Assembly: GCA_903881085.1 (NCBI GenBank)
Contig: CAIRSA010000289.1
Location: 1 to 64,000, forward strand
Source of the DNA: an uncultured Acidobacteriia bacterium
GTDB taxonomy: Bacteria; Acidobacteriota; Terriglobia; Bryobacterales; Bryobacteraceae
Length of the DNA stretch: 64,000 nucleotides
Reading direction: 5' to 3'
Position 1 is the stretch's first letter; every line of letters begins with the position of its first letter. The notes under the pieces were generated by a model that did no database searches, was not told the DNA's origin, and saw only the letters and a program-made list of their open reading frames with translations. This document shows positions 46,900-56,215 of this stretch, one piece after another. Made by a program: the position numbers and the translations under genes.

Positions 46900-49521
46900 C
46901 TACGAGTAGACGAAGTTACCGTCTTCGCCAATATCGACGGTCATCTCATTCATTTTTTCACCGGCCGCCATGCGCGACAACAACTGCTTGGAAATCTCAG
47001 GAAGCAGTGTATTGCTCAGAATGTTGTCCACATTGCGGGCGCCGCTCTCGACTTCCGTACAGCGCTTGGCCACTTCTTCGATCAAGGCATCGGAACAAAC
47101 CAGAGCCACCTTGTGGTTCTCCAGAAGACGGCGTTTGATCTTGCCCAGCTTCAGCCGAATGATGCTTTTCAGTGCTTCGTCGCGCACCGGATAATACGGG
47201 ATCGACACCATGCGGCCGAGGAACGCCGGCTTGAAGATCTTGTTCATCTCCGGCTTGATCGCCTTCATGATGCCTTCGGGCGAAGGCATGGTTTCCGGGT
47301 CCGCGGTGAGCTTCATCACCGTGTCAGTCGCAGCGTTCGACGTCAGAATGATTACGCAGTTCTTGAAATCGATTTCGCGGCCTTCGCCATCTTCCATGTG
47401 GCCTTTGTCGAAGACCTGGAAGAAAAGTTCAAGCACGTCGGGGTGAGCCTTCTCCACTTCATCCAGCAGCACCACGGAATACGGACGGCGCCGCACGGCC
47501 TCAGTCAACACGCCGCCTTCGCCGTACCCGACGTAGCCGGGAGGCGAACCCTTGAGCGTGGAAACAGTGTGCGCTTCCTGAAACTCCGACATGTTGATGG
47601 TAATCATGTTCTTCTCACCGCCGTACAACAGGTCCGCCAGCGCCAACGCGGTTTCCGTTTTACCCACGCCGCTTGGCCCAACCAGCATGAAAACTCCGAT
47701 GGGCTTGTTTGGATCTTCCATCTTCGCCTTCGAGATCTGGATACGTTGTGCAATCGTGAACAACGCATGGTCCTGTCCTATAACGCGCGATCCGAGATGT
47801 TTTTCCAGCATCAAAGCCATGGAAATTTCGTCGGTCTGCATTTTTCCAACCGGGATGCCGGTCCAGGCTGAAAGAACTTCCGAAACGATCTGCTCGTCAA
47901 CGCAGACGCGCAGCAGCGGAGTCTCGCCCTGCAGGGCGGAGAGTTCGGCATTGAGGGCGGCGAGTTGTTCCAATTGCGCAGGCGATTTTTCCTTCGCGTC
48001 TTCGAGCTGCGTTCGCAGGTCGCGGATCTTGAAGACCAGGCCACTTTCCTTTTCAAAGCGCTCTTTCAAAGAAGCCAGATTGGCAGCTGTTTCGTTCTTC
48101 TTTTTCTCGATGGCGGCGAGCCGCTCGGCGTGGTTAGCCCCAACCGAGGATTCGCGCATCAGCACGCGTTCCTGCACCGCTAGATCGTCGAGCATGCGAG
48201 TTGCATCTTCGATTGCAGCAGGCACGGAGTTCTGACCCAGGGCGAGACGCGCACATGCCGTATCCAGAATACTCACTGCTTTGTCAGGCAGCTGGCGGCC
48301 GGCCAGATAGCGATGCGAAAGCTTTACCGCGGATTCCACGCCTTCGTCAAGAATGCGAACCTTGTGATGGTTTTCGAGCGATGTGACAATGCCGCGCAGC
48401 ATCACCATGCACTGCTGTTCCGTCGGCTCTTCCACTTTTACCACCTGGAAGCGGCGGGCAAGAGCGGCGTCCTTCTCGAAGAACTTCTTGTACTCTGACC
48501 AGGTGGTGGCGGCGATGGTGCGCAGTTCGCCGCGGGCAAGAGCGGGCTTCAATAGATTGGCCGCGTCACTCGTGCCTGCCTGGCCGCCCGCACCGATCAT
48601 GGTGTGCGCTTCGTCAATAAATAGAATAATCGGCGTAGGCGACGACTTCACCTCTGCGATCAGCCCTTTCAGCCGGTTTTCAAATTCGCCTTTGATGCCC
48701 GCGCCGGCCTGCAGCAGCGCAAGATCCAGGCTGCGCAATGAGACGTTGCGCAGCGAAGGCGGCACGTCGCCATTGGCAACCCGCACCGCGAACCCTTCCA
48801 CAACGGCCGTCTTGCCCACGCCCGCTTCGCCGGTGAGAATCGGATTGTTCTGGCGGCGGCGCATGAGGATGTCGATGATCTGGCGGATTTCGAAATCGCG
48901 TCCGAGGACGGGATCGATCTTGCCGTTCTTGGCATTTTCGGTCAGATTAACGGTGAACTGATCGAGGTTGGGAGTCTTACCGCCGGCCGCGCGTGCCGGG
49001 GCCGCGCCACCCGCAGCGGCGCTGGCGGCAGTGGCGGTCTGCGCATCTTCAGAGGAACCTTCCACGATAGCGAGAAAGTCTTTCCTCAAGACTTCGGCCT
49101 GGATCTTCTGGAATTCGCGGCAGGAATCGAGCACCAGCCGCGACAGCTCCTCGTTGGTGGCCAGCGCCAGCAGGGTGAATCCGGTGCGGATCTGCGCCGC
49201 GCCGAAATCGATGGAGCCGATGGTCCACGCCTCGGTCATCATCTTCAAGACGTCGGGCGACATGGCCGGCGTGCGCGCATTGCCGGTCTTGAGCTTATCC
49301 AGGCCGCGCTCCAGTTCCTTGGTCAGGCGGCTGGTATCGACACCGAAGTGATGCAGGATGCGTGCCGCATCGCCATCCGTCTGGTCGAGCAGTTTATAGA
49401 GATAATGCTCAATTTCGATATTGTAGTGAGTCCGGGAAAGGCACAGGCCTGCCGCGGATTCCAGCGCCGTGCGCGCCGGATGATTCAGCTTACCGATGAG
49501 AGACTTCAGGTTGACATTCAT
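46900..49521 (-). CDS. clpV: T6SS sheath-recycling ATPase ClpV (TssH)
   Basis: This 873-residue AAA+ unfoldase disassembles contracted TssB/TssC sheaths. The Clp-N domain is at about 10-150 (LYKLLDQTDGDAARILHHFG). The first ATPase domain has LTGEAGVGKTAVVEGFAVRV and ILFIDEAHTMIGAGGQAG, followed by a coiled-coil M domain (about 420-530). The second ATPase domain has LVGPSGVGKTETALALADLL and VLLDEVEKAHPDVLELFFQ, then a C-terminal D2-small domain. The context inside tss genes separates it from ClpB. It lies 24 bp downstream of tssG. Confidence 0.96.
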   Translation of the reverse strand: MNVNLKSLIGKLNHPARTALESAAGLCLSRTHYNIEIEHYLYKLLDQTDGDAARILHHFGVDTSRLTKELERGLDKLKTGNARTPAMSPDVLKMMTEAWTIGSIDFGAAQIRTGFTLLALATNEELSRLVLDSCREFQKIQAEVLRKDFLAIVEGSSEDAQTATAASAAAGGAAPARAAGGKTPNLDQFTVNLTENAKNGKIDPVLGRDFEIRQIIDILMRRRQNNPILTGEAGVGKTAVVEGFAVRVANGDVPPSLRNVSLRSLDLALLQAGAGIKGEFENRLKGLIAEVKSSPTPIILFIDEAHTMIGAGGQAGTSDAANLLKPALARGELRTIAATTWSEYKKFFEKDAALARRFQVVKVEEPTEQQCMVMLRGIVTSLENHHKVRILDEGVESAVKLSHRYLAGRQLPDKAVSILDTACARLALGQNSVPAAIEDATRMLDDLAVQERVLMRESSVGANHAERLAAIEKKKNETAANLASLKERFEKESGLVFKIRDLRTQLEDAKEKSPAQLEQLAALNAELSALQGETPLLRVCVDEQIVSEVLSAWTGIPVGKMQTDEISMALMLEKHLGSRVIGQDHALFTIAQRIQISKAKMEDPNKPIGVFMLVGPSGVGKTETALALADLLYGGEKNMITINMSEFQEAHTVSTLKGSPPGYVGYGEGGVLTEAVRRRPYSVVLLDEVEKAHPDVLELFFQVFDKGHMEDGEGREIDFKNCVIILTSNAATDTVMKLTADPETMPSPEGIMKAIKPEMNKIFKPAFLGRMVSIPYYPVRDEALKSIIRLKLGKIKRRLLENHKVALVCSDALIEEVAKRCTEVESGARNVDNILSNTLLPEISKQLLSRMAAGEKMNEMTVDIGEDGNFVYS

Positions 49522-49545
49522 GATTGCTACCAGTTTCCTTCTGCT

Positions 49546-50667
49546 CTAAATCTTGAGAATCGTATCACTTGCTTCGCGGGACATCGCCCGCGTTTTGGCC
49601 CAACTGAGCCAGCCCAACTGCGGAGCCACCTCATTGGTGGCGCCAAGTTCACATTGCGGAACTTCATCGTGCTTCAAAATTAACTGTACGTCGAAATCGG
49701 TTTCGTTGCCGGCGAAGAACCGGGTGAGGGAGCGCAACTCCGGGTAGGCCGAACCATTGGGCAGAAAATCCAGATACTGCCGCAAGGTCAGTGGGCCGAG
49801 CTTCAGGCGCACGCCGGACTGTTGGTCCCACACTTCGTCGCCCAATACCGCGCCAATGCCGAGCTGTTCTGAGATGGTCTCGCCATGATCGAAACAGCAT
49901 TGTGTCTCTTCGGTCAGCGGATACCACGCGCCGACAAACTGCTCCACTTCCACGGGAACTTCGAAATAGTCCATCAGCAGATTGCGCAGCGCGGAGGCGG
50001 AGCGCGTTTCCAGACTGAGCAGCCCGCTGAAATAGAGCAGTGAATCGTCAGCCACGCGCAGGCGGTTCTGCAGCCCTTTGGTGCCAAGACCTATCAGATC
50101 CAGCAAGTGGTGCGAGAAGCGGTCGCGGACCCGCTGCTCGCTGTTGACGACGACCTCTTCTTCGAGCGACTCCTGTTCCTCGCGCGCGGCCGCTATCGAG
50201 CGGTTGCCTTCATAGGCGGCACGCTCGTAGGAGATGTTGAAGCGGTACTTCAGCCAGGCTTGAAAAAACAGCGACACAATGCGGTGATTGAACAGATCGA
50301 AAAACGCGGCGATGGCGTGATCCTTGGAGCGCATTCGCTCACGCACCATCTCCGTATAGTAGGTGGGCAGGCTGCCGGAAGGTCCGGTCAGGCCCATGAA
50401 GTTGACCATCATGCGCACGGGACCTTGCGCGGGAAGCTCTATCCTTTGAATTTCGCTGGCCGGGAAGCCCATGTCGGGGTTGGCGATGAAGCGCACTACC
50501 TCCGTTGAGGGAGGGACGAATAACCCAACCGGCGCACGATCGGGCAGCACTCTCTCCAGCATGCGAATCGCTTGAAAGAATTCGAATTCGGGACCGCCCG
50601 CAATCAGCCGGGCGGCCATCTGCGCCTGCGCTAGAGGAGGATTTTCTGACCCGCCCGGGGAGCCCAT
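49546..50667 (-). CDS. tssG: T6SS baseplate protein TssG
   Basis: This 373-residue baseplate wedge subunit partners with TssF. It has FEFFQAIRMLERVLPDRAPV, VRFIANPDMGFPASEIQRIE and VNFMGLTGPSGSLPTYYTE, all TssG/VasB hallmarks, and a C-terminal segment LGPLTLRQYLDFLPNGSAYP. It begins within the end of tssF, a 37-bp overlap, unless the later ATG at 50619 is used (MAARLIAGG, which still retains the conserved start). Translational coupling with tssF is likely. Confidence 0.94.
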   Translation of the reverse strand: MGSPGGSENPPLAQAQMAARLIAGGPEFEFFQAIRMLERVLPDRAPVGLFVPPSTEVVRFIANPDMGFPASEIQRIELPAQGPVRMMVNFMGLTGPSGSLPTYYTEMVRERMRSKDHAIAAFFDLFNHRIVSLFFQAWLKYRFNISYERAAYEGNRSIAAAREEQESLEEEVVVNSEQRVRDRFSHHLLDLIGLGTKGLQNRLRVADDSLLYFSGLLSLETRSASALRNLLMDYFEVPVEVEQFVGAWYPLTEETQCCFDHGETISEQLGIGAVLGDEVWDQQSGVRLKLGPLTLRQYLDFLPNGSAYPELRSLTRFFAGNETDFDVQLILKHDEVPQCELGATNEVAPQLGWLSWAKTRAMSREASDTILKI

Positions 50668-52472
50668 TCGCGAAGTACCTCCTTTCGCTGACGCGTTTTC
50701 GCTACCAGTTGCGAGAAGCTGTTGAGCGTTACATATTGCCCGAGAAAGCGTTCCAGCACGGCCGTAAACAGATACACGCCGGAGCCGGTAAACTGCTCTT
50801 CGTCGAGTTCGATTTCGACACGGGAGCCGCGGGCAAACGTGATTCCGTTTTCCGAGATCACGCGAGCGAAGTGGCGCTTTGTGCGCACGTCCAAAATGCC
50901 TGCGATCTGCTTTTCAAGGAACGCGGTGTTGCTGAAATCGTACAGGCGGAGGATCTCCTGCAGCGCTTCCCTGCCGCCATCGGTAATCGAAAGGTAGTTG
51001 AGCGATAGATGCGAAATCAAGCGCCACAGCGCGCTCTTGCCGACGGGCGGGCGCAGCGTATTAGTGGGCTTGCGCAGCGCCACCACCCTGCGAATCGGCG
51101 CCATGCCCTGCGGCTCAAAGTCGCCGTTCTCATTGCCAAACGGAAGCCGCGAGGGCAGGTCCCGATTGGTACAAACGGTGCGTACGGTAACAGCATCGAA
51201 GTCGGGGCGGATGGGGCGGCCTGAAAGGTCCACCAGGCTGACATAGATTTCCGTGCCTTCGTCGTTCCGGCGGCCTGACGGGCGGCGGTTGCTGCTCCAG
51301 AACGTCTTCTTCTTTTCGCGCACCGCACCATGCTTATAACTGTAGAAGGGCTCAAACGTCGTGATCTCGGCAGTCTGCGGATTTGAGGTCACAACCTCTT
51401 CGACGGAAAATACTTCCAGTGCATTGGGGCGGCGGATATCCGGGATCACGCGGTATTCCGTCTTGGTGTGCGACAGCAGAATCGGCTCGGCCGTCTGAGT
51501 GAACAGATTAACGATGGGGCCGCAGTTCAACCGCACTGTCTTATTGGTGACGCCGACTTCCAGGCTTTGCTGGCGGTCCGCGCGTTCAAAACGGGAAACC
51601 AGAAACACAATCTCCACGCCGTTTTGAAAGCCCGATCCTGCCAGCGCCTCCAACCCGCAAAGATCGAGGAAGAAAAACTTTTCAGGAAAGTGAAAGTACT
51701 CCTGCAACAGCCGGTAGCCGGTGAACGAGCGCCGCGGATAGGGCAGCATACCTTCGTCTTCTTCGAAACCCACCGGCTTGAGCGCACTCGCCGGCAGCAC
51801 GATCGGTTTGCGGCGCGAGTTGGGGTTGATGTCGCGCAGCAGGATTTGCGTGGTGTTGCAGCACAGCAGTTCGTACAAGGAATGGACGATGCTGCCTTCG
51901 CCATTGAGGAAGAAACGCAGACTGGAAAGCTTCAACTTGTCGATAGGCAGGTCCTTCGGCGAACGAAGTTCCACGCGTAGCGCAGCGACTGCGCCTGGGG
52001 CCTTGATGGCGGGCTGGAAGCGATCAGGCGTTTTCCATTGGGCTTCATGGACGGTGAGCGGCCAGAGCCGGGTCTCATAGGCGGTACGGAACCGGCACGG
52101 CGCGCCATCCACGGAGCGCGAATCAAGCAGCGAATTCTTGGGAACGGCAAAGCCGGCAGGCGAAGTGGCCTGCTCCATATCGAGGTGGAACTCGACCACC
52201 GACATCGACGGGATGGGCCGGATGAAGTGCGGGTAAACAATGCTCAGCAGAGCTTCCGTGATCTCCGGAAACTCGTCGTCAATTTTGAGATGAACGCGCG
52301 CGGCGAGGAACGCGAACGCCTCGATCATGCGCTCTACGTGCGGGTCTTCGCACTGTGTCGGCTCAAGCAGAAGACGGCCCGCGATCTTGGGATATTTGTC
52401 TGAGAACTCCGCGCCCATCTGGCGCAGATACGTCAGTTCCCGCTCGTAATACCCAAGCAGTTCATCGCGCAC
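50631..52472 (-). CDS. tssF: T6SS baseplate protein TssF
   Basis: This 613-residue baseplate scaffold (VasA/ImpG family) begins MRDELLGYYERELTYLRQMG. It has the FADKYPKIAGRL-type segment (EFSDKYPKIAGRLLLEPTQC), VERMIEAFAFLAARVHLKID and IPSMSVVEFHLDM. Further on are LFTQTAEPILLSHTKTEYRV and, near the C-terminus, RGSRVEIELDEEQFTGSGVY. Two TssF with one TssG make each baseplate wedge (family knowledge). It overlaps tssE by 11 bp and tssG by 37 bp. Confidence 0.95.
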   Translation of the reverse strand: MRDELLGYYERELTYLRQMGAEFSDKYPKIAGRLLLEPTQCEDPHVERMIEAFAFLAARVHLKIDDEFPEITEALLSIVYPHFIRPIPSMSVVEFHLDMEQATSPAGFAVPKNSLLDSRSVDGAPCRFRTAYETRLWPLTVHEAQWKTPDRFQPAIKAPGAVAALRVELRSPKDLPIDKLKLSSLRFFLNGEGSIVHSLYELLCCNTTQILLRDINPNSRRKPIVLPASALKPVGFEEDEGMLPYPRRSFTGYRLLQEYFHFPEKFFFLDLCGLEALAGSGFQNGVEIVFLVSRFERADRQQSLEVGVTNKTVRLNCGPIVNLFTQTAEPILLSHTKTEYRVIPDIRRPNALEVFSVEEVVTSNPQTAEITTFEPFYSYKHGAVREKKKTFWSSNRRPSGRRNDEGTEIYVSLVDLSGRPIRPDFDAVTVRTVCTNRDLPSRLPFGNENGDFEPQGMAPIRRVVALRKPTNTLRPPVGKSALWRLISHLSLNYLSITDGGREALQEILRLYDFSNTAFLEKQIAGILDVRTKRHFARVISENGITFARGSRVEIELDEEQFTGSGVYLFTAVLERFLGQYVTLNSFSQLVAKTRQRKEVLREWAPRAGQKILL

Positions 52473-52959
52473 TGGCTTCGCCTTTCACCTGGTAAGCGCC
52501 ACTGGTCAACTCCAGCACCGTATCGAACGAGACGCGTTCCGGAGCGGGGTCCATCCTCAACAGGCCCTCAATTTGGAAACGCAGTTGGCGCGAACCTGGC
52601 GAGATGGGTTGCATGGCGACTTTCACGCCTTCCAACCGCGGTTCAAAGATGGCAATCGTCTCTTCCAGCAACCACGTCAAACGGCTTTGATCGTTGGTTG
52701 AATGCAAACCGAAATTAGTGAGATCGGGCAATCCATAGTTATAGAGGGAACGGTGCAGTTCGGATTCACGATCGGTCACTTCAAGCGGCGTGCGCCGTGT
52801 GTTCAACAGCCATTCCAGGTCTCGCTTCAGGCTGGCCTTGAGTTGCCGCACCGATTGCGGGCGAGACATCGCAGGCTCTTCACTCACCTTTGGATCCAGG
52901 TCAATTAGACGGTCGAGCAGAGTAAGTGTGACGTTGGAATCCGGATCGTTGCGAGCCAT
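52462..52959 (-). CDS. tssE: T6SS baseplate protein TssE (gp25-like)
   Basis: This 165-residue gp25/lysozyme-like baseplate protein seeds sheath polymerisation. It shows LTLLDRLIDLDPKVSEEPA, LKRDLEWLLNTRRTPLEV, a conserved LYNYGLPDLTNFG and the gp25-type IAIFEPRLEGVKVAMQPISP, in which the conserved E.RL element is present. It lies 17 bp after tssA and overlaps tssF. Confidence 0.94.
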   Translation of the reverse strand: MARNDPDSNVTLTLLDRLIDLDPKVSEEPAMSRPQSVRQLKASLKRDLEWLLNTRRTPLEVTDRESELHRSLYNYGLPDLTNFGLHSTNDQSRLTWLLEETIAIFEPRLEGVKVAMQPISPGSRQLRFQIEGLLRMDPAPERVSFDTVLELTSGAYQVKGEASAR

Positions 52960-52976
52960 AGTGTGCTATTCCCTAC

Positions 52977-54806
52977 CTATTTCGAAACCGACATCGCCTG
53001 AATCGGGTCAAGCCGGCAGATGCGGGCATACAATTCCCTGCCCGCCGTGGCATCGCGCTCCGCCTTGCTGAAGCTGTGATAGAGCAGCGCCAGCGGTTGG
53101 GCCAGCATATCGGCAGGTTCCCACGTTTCCAGTTTACGCGAGTCGATCTCCTCGGCGAGGCCTTCCAAAATGGGCCGGGCAATGGCTTCGAATTTGCAGT
53201 CGAGGCAGATCCTGGCCAGTTGGACTTTTCTTTGAAACCGGCCGCGGCCGGAGCGCTCCTGCGTGATCTCGCGGGAGAGAATCTCCACCGCTTCCCGATT
53301 GTTGCCGCCGTGCACCTGGTCGATTGCCAGTTGCCACGCATCGATCACTCCATCCTCGGACTGCGCAGCCAGCGAATCAGGCTGGCGGTACTCCGGCGCA
53401 GCTTCCGGTTCAGGCGCGGCGGCTTCATCCTGCACCGCTGCCGGGGGCGGGGGCAGCACCTGGTCGCGCAACCAGTTGAGTGTTTCGGCGTTCGCCGTTG
53501 GGGTATCGTCTGCCAGCGTCCATTCGAGAAATTGCGGATAATCGGCAAGAATCCCGCGCAGCATCGTGCGGATCGAGGCGGCGATGGGATCGTAAGAATA
53601 CCCGAGTTCCGAACAGGCCCGCACGCTGTAACGGTGGACATCGAGCCAGCCGCGGCCGCACGGCATTGCCACTGCATTTTCGGCGGCCTCCAGCACTTCC
53701 TGCCACTGCCCTTCATTCGCCATGCGCTTCAAATCCTGGCGGATCTCTGTTGGCGGAGCATCGAGCAGCGAAAGATCGGGCGATTCACCGCCCGCGCGCA
53801 GTTCACCGAAGCGCAGGCCGCGCACCAGCAGATACGGCGCAGGGCTGTACGGATCTTCGCGGCGCAGATAGCGGGCGACTGCGGCGATCCGGTCGGAGGC
53901 GTCTTCCTTGTCTGCCGGCTCCTCGCCAAGCGGTCTTTTCGCACGCGGCGCTGCCCGGCGAACGGGCTGCGGCGAAGACTGCTCTTCGTAGGACGTGGTT
54001 TCTTCGGCTTCCTGCTCGGCGGGCACGGCTGCCGCAGCCGATTCGCCTCCGCCCTTGCGTTTGAACAGGATGTTGAAGGTCTGGCGGACCTCCTCCAGGG
54101 CAGTACGCAGCTTGCCAAAGCCTGGAGCAACATCGCCGAAGCGCGTTTCGGTTACGACTTGCAGGCTCTCCAACGCTTCCAGCGATGCATCGCATTCAGC
54201 CAGTCGGCGTTCATACCAGTCCAGGGGCGTCGCGTCGAAACTCTTATCGAACTCTTCAGCGGTCAGTTTCCCTTCGGCAATCGAAGTCTGGCGGACTTCC
54301 AGCTTCTCTGAAGACTGCGCATCGGCTTCATATCCGGTGAGCAGCGCTTCCTTGTATTGGAACGTATCCAGGCCGGACTTGGTGACCGGCGAGCGGCGGA
54401 TGATCTTTTCGAAATAATTGCCCACCCATTCGAGCGGAGTGGCGCGCATCTCGGCATCGCCGTCTTCCAACTCGGGATAAATGTTGTCCCAGAAGGTGTC
54501 CACCAGATCGCGCAGCAATATAAAGCCAGGCGCCAGAACAGCGAGGCCTTCCTTGGTCAGATGCGCTTCCACCAGCCACGCGGCGATCTGCAGGTCCTTG
54601 CTCTGCGTTGCCAGCGCCTCGCCAGCCAGCTTGATCACGACAGGCCAGTCCGCCACCTTGCGTGCACGCTGCCATTCGCCCTGGGCGATATCCTCCTCTT
54701 CCCGGCGCGCCTCCTTCAGCTTGTCGTAAAGGGGGGCGTAATAAAGATTCTGGCCACAAGGATTGGCGCCGGGAATCGGATTGAGGAGGTCATCGCGTAG
54801 CGGCAT
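52977..54806 (-). CDS. tssA: T6SS cap/baseplate-associated protein TssA
   Basis: This 609-residue ImpA_N family protein begins MPLRDDLLNPIPGANPCGQN. It has the ImpA core (DWPVVIKLAGEALATQSKDL, AWLVEAHLTKEGLAVLAPGF, LVDTFWDNIYPELEDGDAEM). A central acidic/Pro-rich low-complexity linker (about 250-310) follows, then a helical C-terminal domain (PAPYLLVRGLRFGELRAGG). Long TssA proteins of this kind coordinate baseplate priming and sheath growth. It lies 5 bp after the tagJ-like gene. Confidence 0.93.
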   Translation of the reverse strand: MPLRDDLLNPIPGANPCGQNLYYAPLYDKLKEARREEEDIAQGEWQRARKVADWPVVIKLAGEALATQSKDLQIAAWLVEAHLTKEGLAVLAPGFILLRDLVDTFWDNIYPELEDGDAEMRATPLEWVGNYFEKIIRRSPVTKSGLDTFQYKEALLTGYEADAQSSEKLEVRQTSIAEGKLTAEEFDKSFDATPLDWYERRLAECDASLEALESLQVVTETRFGDVAPGFGKLRTALEEVRQTFNILFKRKGGGESAAAAVPAEQEAEETTSYEEQSSPQPVRRAAPRAKRPLGEEPADKEDASDRIAAVARYLRREDPYSPAPYLLVRGLRFGELRAGGESPDLSLLDAPPTEIRQDLKRMANEGQWQEVLEAAENAVAMPCGRGWLDVHRYSVRACSELGYSYDPIAASIRTMLRGILADYPQFLEWTLADDTPTANAETLNWLRDQVLPPPPAAVQDEAAAPEPEAAPEYRQPDSLAAQSEDGVIDAWQLAIDQVHGGNNREAVEILSREITQERSGRGRFQRKVQLARICLDCKFEAIARPILEGLAEEIDSRKLETWEPADMLAQPLALLYHSFSKAERDATAGRELYARICRLDPIQAMSVSK

Positions 54807-54811
54807 GGGGA

Positions 54812-55534
54812 TTAGTTGGCGGCCTCCGCGGATTCCGCGTGTTGGAATTCGATCTTGCGCACTTCGAGAATCGGGAACTCTTCGTCATCCACCAGGAACA
54901 TCTTCTGTCCCAACGGAAAAACGCCCGCCTCGTCCTGCTGCCAGACGGTCGTTCGTCCAAGCCGGACCGCGTCATCTTCATGTTTGCAGGCGAAGACGGT
55001 CATCGCAGGCAGCATGACCTCACCCAGTTCGGTCGCTTTGAAAGCCGGACCAGTGCGGACCAGCGCAGGGATCCACAGCAGATCGCGCAACTTCGTTGGC
55101 GCTTCCATTTCGATGCTCTCGATGTGCTTGAACGGAATCCAAAGATACGCGCCGGCGGCGTAGACCTCCAGGCGCGGCCCGATGCGTGGGTCGGCGTCGG
55201 AGATTGCAGTAAAGGGTTGCCCATTGATGGTACCGGCGAAGGTGTCACTTTCGGCGGATTCAGCAGGGAATTCCTTCTTCAAAAACAGGTCCTGGCGGGT
55301 GCGCTCCGCATGCAGCGCCGATAGGTACAGTACGGTGGCCAGCTGGGCCTGGCTGCTGTCCTGGCTGAGGACGTGAAGCTGCTTCTCGGCGCGATCGAAA
55401 TTGCCATCGAAGCAGAGCAGCTCAAAAAGGAAGGTGCGGCGCTTCGCGTCGGTGGGGTTGTCCCGCACCTCCGCGTTCAGCGCCAGCACCGCCTCTTTGA
55501 GCTTTCCAGCTTTGTAGAGTTCCTTTGCAGTCAT
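54812..55534 (-). CDS. tagJ: T6SS accessory protein TagJ/ImpE
   Basis: This 240-residue ImpE-family protein has an N-terminal TPR-like helical part (MTAKELYKAGKLKEAVLALN, LFELLCFDGNFDRAEKQLHV) and a C-terminal domain with YLWIPFKHIESIEMEAPTKL and RDLLWIPALVRTGPAFK. In Pseudomonas the homologue TagJ binds sheath protein TssB and helps ClpV act. It sits between hcp and tssA in the operon. Confidence 0.92.
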   Translation of the reverse strand: MTAKELYKAGKLKEAVLALNAEVRDNPTDAKRRTFLFELLCFDGNFDRAEKQLHVLSQDSSQAQLATVLYLSALHAERTRQDLFLKKEFPAESAESDTFAGTINGQPFTAISDADPRIGPRLEVYAAGAYLWIPFKHIESIEMEAPTKLRDLLWIPALVRTGPAFKATELGEVMLPAMTVFACKHEDDAVRLGRTTVWQQDEAGVFPLGQKMFLVDDEEFPILEVRKIEFQHAESAEAAN

Positions 55535-55551
55535 TCAGAAAGAACTTTCCG

Positions 55552-56112
55552 CTAGGCTTTGACGTTTTGCTTCAAATCGTAACCTGCCGCGACGCTGCCG
55601 GTAGGTGCCCCCTTGGAATTGGTGGGCTTGTAGGTCATCGTGTACTTGGAAAAGCTGATCGTGACTGTCTCTTCCGGACGATCGGAAAGGCGACCGGCAA
55701 GTCCCGCGTTCTGTGACCCTGCGCCCGGGGAAGTGCCGGGCAACCCAACAGCACTATGCTTCACTGAATCCTGCGAGGCGCCGACGGAGAAGCCGCTGAT
55801 AATCACATCTTCAAGCTTATACTGCAAATACATGGTGCGCTCGCCCGAAGATTGGCAAACCTCAAGAAGCGCGTTGCCGATGTGGGCGCCCGTGCAGCAG
55901 CTTTGCGCCAATTTGGGGCTGGACTGGTCCACCATCTTCTTAAAGCTGAAACCCTCCGCGGAAACCGTACCGGTATTCATGCCAGCTCCGGTACGGTCCA
56001 CGTTATTCTGGGCACTCCACGAAAACGAATCGATTTGGATCCACTTAACATGCTTCGACTCAGTGGCTTCTCCGTCGATTCCATCGATTTTCAAAAATGC
56101 ATCAAATGCCAT
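55552..56112 (-). CDS. hcp: T6SS inner tube protein Hcp (TssD)
   Basis: This 186-residue Hcp begins MAFDAFLKIDGIDGEATESK and then HVKWIQIDSFSWSAQNN, the standard Hcp opening. It continues with FSFKKMVDQSSPKLAQSCC and SFSKYTMTYKPTNSKGAPT near the C-terminus. A Gly/Ser-rich insert near 130-150 (GLPGTSPGAGSQNAGLAGRL) makes it longer than typical 160-170-residue Hcp. AAAGGAG precedes the ATG. Hexameric rings stack to form the tube and can carry small effectors (family knowledge). Confidence 0.95.
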   Translation of the reverse strand: MAFDAFLKIDGIDGEATESKHVKWIQIDSFSWSAQNNVDRTGAGMNTGTVSAEGFSFKKMVDQSSPKLAQSCCTGAHIGNALLEVCQSSGERTMYLQYKLEDVIISGFSVGASQDSVKHSAVGLPGTSPGAGSQNAGLAGRLSDRPEETVTISFSKYTMTYKPTNSKGAPTGSVAAGYDLKQNVKA

Positions 56113-56152
56113 TGTCTTTCTCCTTTAGTTTCTATGGTTATGTTTTTTTCGT

Positions 56153-56177
56153 GGATAGGGACACTTCGCCCCTACCC
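56153..56177 (-). promoter_or_regulatory. Hairpin between tssC and hcp
   Basis: On the minus-strand message GGGTAGGGGC and GTCCCTATCC pair over 10 bp (two G-U wobbles) with a five-base loop GAAGT. It lies in the only sizeable gap (103 bp) inside the T6SS operon, upstream of hcp. No U-tract follows, so it is more likely an mRNA-processing or stabilising stem than a terminator. Such stems can raise hcp relative to tssBC. Confidence 0.5.
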
Positions 56178-56215
56178 AAATCATTGGCGTTTTCGAATTC
56201 AATCGGCTACTCGGA

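Noticed and set aside
53076..54311. 411-codon plus-strand frame opposite tssA
   Set aside because: tssA is certain from motifs and operon position; the opposite frame shows no domain.
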